Shown: positions 62,709 to 64,000 of the stretch, in pieces
How the letters are laid out: each line of letters opens with the position of its first letter
Position numbering within the stretch: the stretch's first letter is position 1
Assembly (NCBI GenBank): GCA_947448725.1
Contig: CANFOM010000014.1
Coordinates: forward strand, 1-64,000
Direction: 5' to 3'
Source: Bacteroidota bacterium
GTDB taxonomy: Bacteria > Bacteroidota > Bacteroidia > Chitinophagales > Chitinophagaceae
DNA length: 64,000 nucleotides
The notes under the pieces: model-generated
Told to the model about the DNA's origin: nothing
Seen by the model: the letters and a program-made list of their open reading frames with translations, nothing else
Databases searched by the model: none
Translations under genes and position numbers: made by a program

Positions 62709-63992
62709 CTATTCCAAATTCTTCTTTATATAATCTAAAATTACATCAATTGGTAGGTTGTCTAACTGATGAAATATTTCCTCTTTAGGTTGTTTTGAAA
62801 ACTCTTTAGAATATAGTTTACCCCCTTTTTCAATATCAGTATCATTAACAGATACATATTTTTGAAAAGAGCTGAGAGATGAATGACCACTTAGTTTCAT
62901 AATACTCCAATTATCCATTGTTTGCAAATCAATGAGGTTTTTTATGAAACTCCTTCTTCCGCAATGAGATGATAAAAATTCCCATAGCTGTTTATCTTTT
63001 TTAGATTCCTCTCTAATTTTCCCCCCAACCATTATTTCTCTCTTAACCAATCTATTAAACTTCAAAAGTTTACCAATTTCTTTTAAGTGGGAATTGAAAT
63101 TTTGTTGAGAATATTTAGGGAATAAAAATTGTTCTAAACTTTTACCTTTAGAGTATTTTCTAAATATTTTATCTGAAATTGGATTTCTCGGAACCTTAAC
63201 TAAAGATTTTGTTTTTTCCATCATCCATATAAAGTAATCAGTTTGAATAGTAAACATTCCAACTTTCATAGAATGAATATCACCCCATCTGCAACCAACA
63301 GCACATTGAAAAGTAAATATATCCTTCACCAACTCCAAATTATTTCTATAAATTAGATTCCCTTTTTTATCATAATCCTCAATAACAACACAATCATCAT
63401 AAGTTAAAGGGTAGTCAAATTTAGTATAGTCAAATAATTTTTTTACTTCTTTTGAATTAAGATATACTAATACATCATTCTTAACAATTCTTTGAGGTTT
63501 AAATTTCTTTACATCATTAATATATTTCCTATCCTTACTCCATCTTAAGAAAATTGATAAATTAGCAAATAACTTATTAATATAATTGTTTGATAGCCCA
63601 ACATATTTAACTGCATCCTTTTCCTTAATTTCAGTTCTTAAACAATATTTTAAAAAATCAGAATCAAAAGTTCCATTTAAAACATAGTCAAAATTCATAA
63701 TAAGACCTTTGTGCTTATTCTGAAAATCTTCTAATTTAAGTTTTAGAGTATATAGAGTTTTAGTATATCCTCTATGCATATCCTCTTTATCAATCAAAAA
63801 CTCTCTATAACACACCCAAAAACCCTTTTGTTTGGGTTCTTTTTTTATTTCAATAGCTTTTATGTTATGTAAAATTTCAACCACCTTTGTTGTAGTCGGA
63901 ATTTGATTAGTTTCTTCTAACCCTTTTACTATCTCATCTATGGAATTTCGTTTACTAAGTAATTGCTTCTGAATAATTGTATAATTAGGCAT
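62709..63992 (-). CDS. Tyrosine recombinase/integrase
   Basis: A 427-residue phage-type integrase with the catalytic set complete by eye: R235 (CRWGDIHS), a lysine in TKSLVKVP (K262), H343 and R346 (SSHCGRRSF), H370 (SGHSS) and the nucleophile Y379 (FQKYVSV). The N-terminal half contains SAM-like core-binding and arm-type domains. The ATG at 63992 is 8 bp from the window edge. It probably catalyses integration of the island into tRNA-Pro, with the serine recombinase in a different role. Confidence 0.92.
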   Translation of the reverse strand: MPNYTIIQKQLLSKRNSIDEIVKGLEETNQIPTTTKVVEILHNIKAIEIKKEPKQKGFWVCYREFLIDKEDMHRGYTKTLYTLKLKLEDFQNKHKGLIMNFDYVLNGTFDSDFLKYCLRTEIKEKDAVKYVGLSNNYINKLFANLSIFLRWSKDRKYINDVKKFKPQRIVKNDVLVYLNSKEVKKLFDYTKFDYPLTYDDCVVIEDYDKKGNLIYRNNLELVKDIFTFQCAVGCRWGDIHSMKVGMFTIQTDYFIWMMEKTKSLVKVPRNPISDKIFRKYSKGKSLEQFLFPKYSQQNFNSHLKEIGKLLKFNRLVKREIMVGGKIREESKKDKQLWEFLSSHCGRRSFIKNLIDLQTMDNWSIMKLSGHSSLSSFQKYVSVNDTDIEKGGKLYSKEFSKQPKEEIFHQLDNLPIDVILDYIKKNLE

Positions 63993-64000
63993 CCTATTTG

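Larger units (their letters stand above)
49251..64000. mobile_element. tRNA-Pro-integrated genomic island (left end; continues beyond the window)
   Basis: The region after tRNA-Pro holds a complete tyrosine integrase, a serine recombinase, an excisionase-type HTH protein, nucleases, an SF2 helicase and many unrecognised exported proteins, with a visibly lower GC content than the chromosome to its left. No conjugation, capsid, portal or terminase gene is recognisable in view. No second copy of the tRNA-Pro 3' end was found, so the right boundary lies past 64000. An integrative element or a phage satellite both remain possible. Confidence 0.8.

Noticed and set aside
49330-64000. CRISPR array
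   Set aside because: No regularly spaced repeats and no cas genes were seen.
49330-64000. Intact prophage or conjugative element
   Set aside because: No capsid, terminase, portal, tail, relaxase or type IV secretion gene is recognised in the visible part.

Overview
The window looks like the chromosome of an AT-rich member of the Bacteroidota, probably close to Chitinophagaceae. The evidence is TTTG-N20-TAnnTTTG-type promoters, a TonB receptor with an N-terminal carboxypeptidase-regulatory-like domain, a bacillithiol-type YtxJ, DUF4199 and DUF1835 proteins, a fused SpmA/SpmB protein, and many lipoprotein and outer-membrane proteins. The phylum is a firm call; the family is an inference.

Positions 1-49330 are dense housekeeping chromosome. 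In order they hold: tRNA-Val(UAC) with its promoter and terminator; an SMP-30 protein and an FKBP-like lipoprotein; a DUF6807 protein and a THUMP RNA methyltransferase; an LtaS-like sulfatase-fold enzyme, a NamZ/DUF1343 protein and a YkgJ-type Cys-cluster protein; parE, a DUF1835 gene, parC, cvfB and thiolase in one direction; YtxJ; a DnaQ-like exonuclease, a polyprenol-phosphate glycosyltransferase and an EamA transporter; a TonB receptor, a 2-oxoacid dehydrogenase E2, CinA and a YbgC thioesterase; a four-gene envelope run (giant TPR protein, barrel-like protein, HU-like protein, methyltransferase); glutaminyl cyclotransferase and YchF; SpmAB; an EVE protein, a LutA-like protein, a TPR membrane protein, PdhA and P5C dehydrogenase; a GlmU-like protein, TpiA and LepA; then a run for GDP-D-glycero-D-manno-heptose (gmhB, hddC, gmhA, hddA) with two glycosyltransferases, a DUF4199 protein and a dihydroorotase homologue that has lost its metal ligands.

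From tRNA-Pro(GGG) at 49251 the sequence becomes a mobile island running past the right edge of the window. The junction carries a strong terminator hairpin and a pair of 8-bp direct repeats. The island holds a PD-(D/E)XK-like nuclease overlapping an HNH nuclease, a set of very AT-rich small exported or membrane proteins, a small serine recombinase, a tightly packed run of exported and membrane proteins ending in a YbjQ-like protein, a 394-bp non-coding stretch that folds into a candidate pseudoknotted RNA (or origin-like DNA structure), an excisionase-type HTH protein, an SF2 helicase with a repeated C-terminal tail, a protein resembling the T4 gp62 clamp-loader subunit, and a complete tyrosine integrase. 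The right attachment site is not visible.

The best candidates for something undescribed are the structured stretch at 59131-59290, the phage-replication-flavoured pair (repeat-tailed helicase and gp62-like protein), and the cassette of unrecognised exported proteins at 54897-58996. All functional claims rest on reading motifs by eye; no database search was run.
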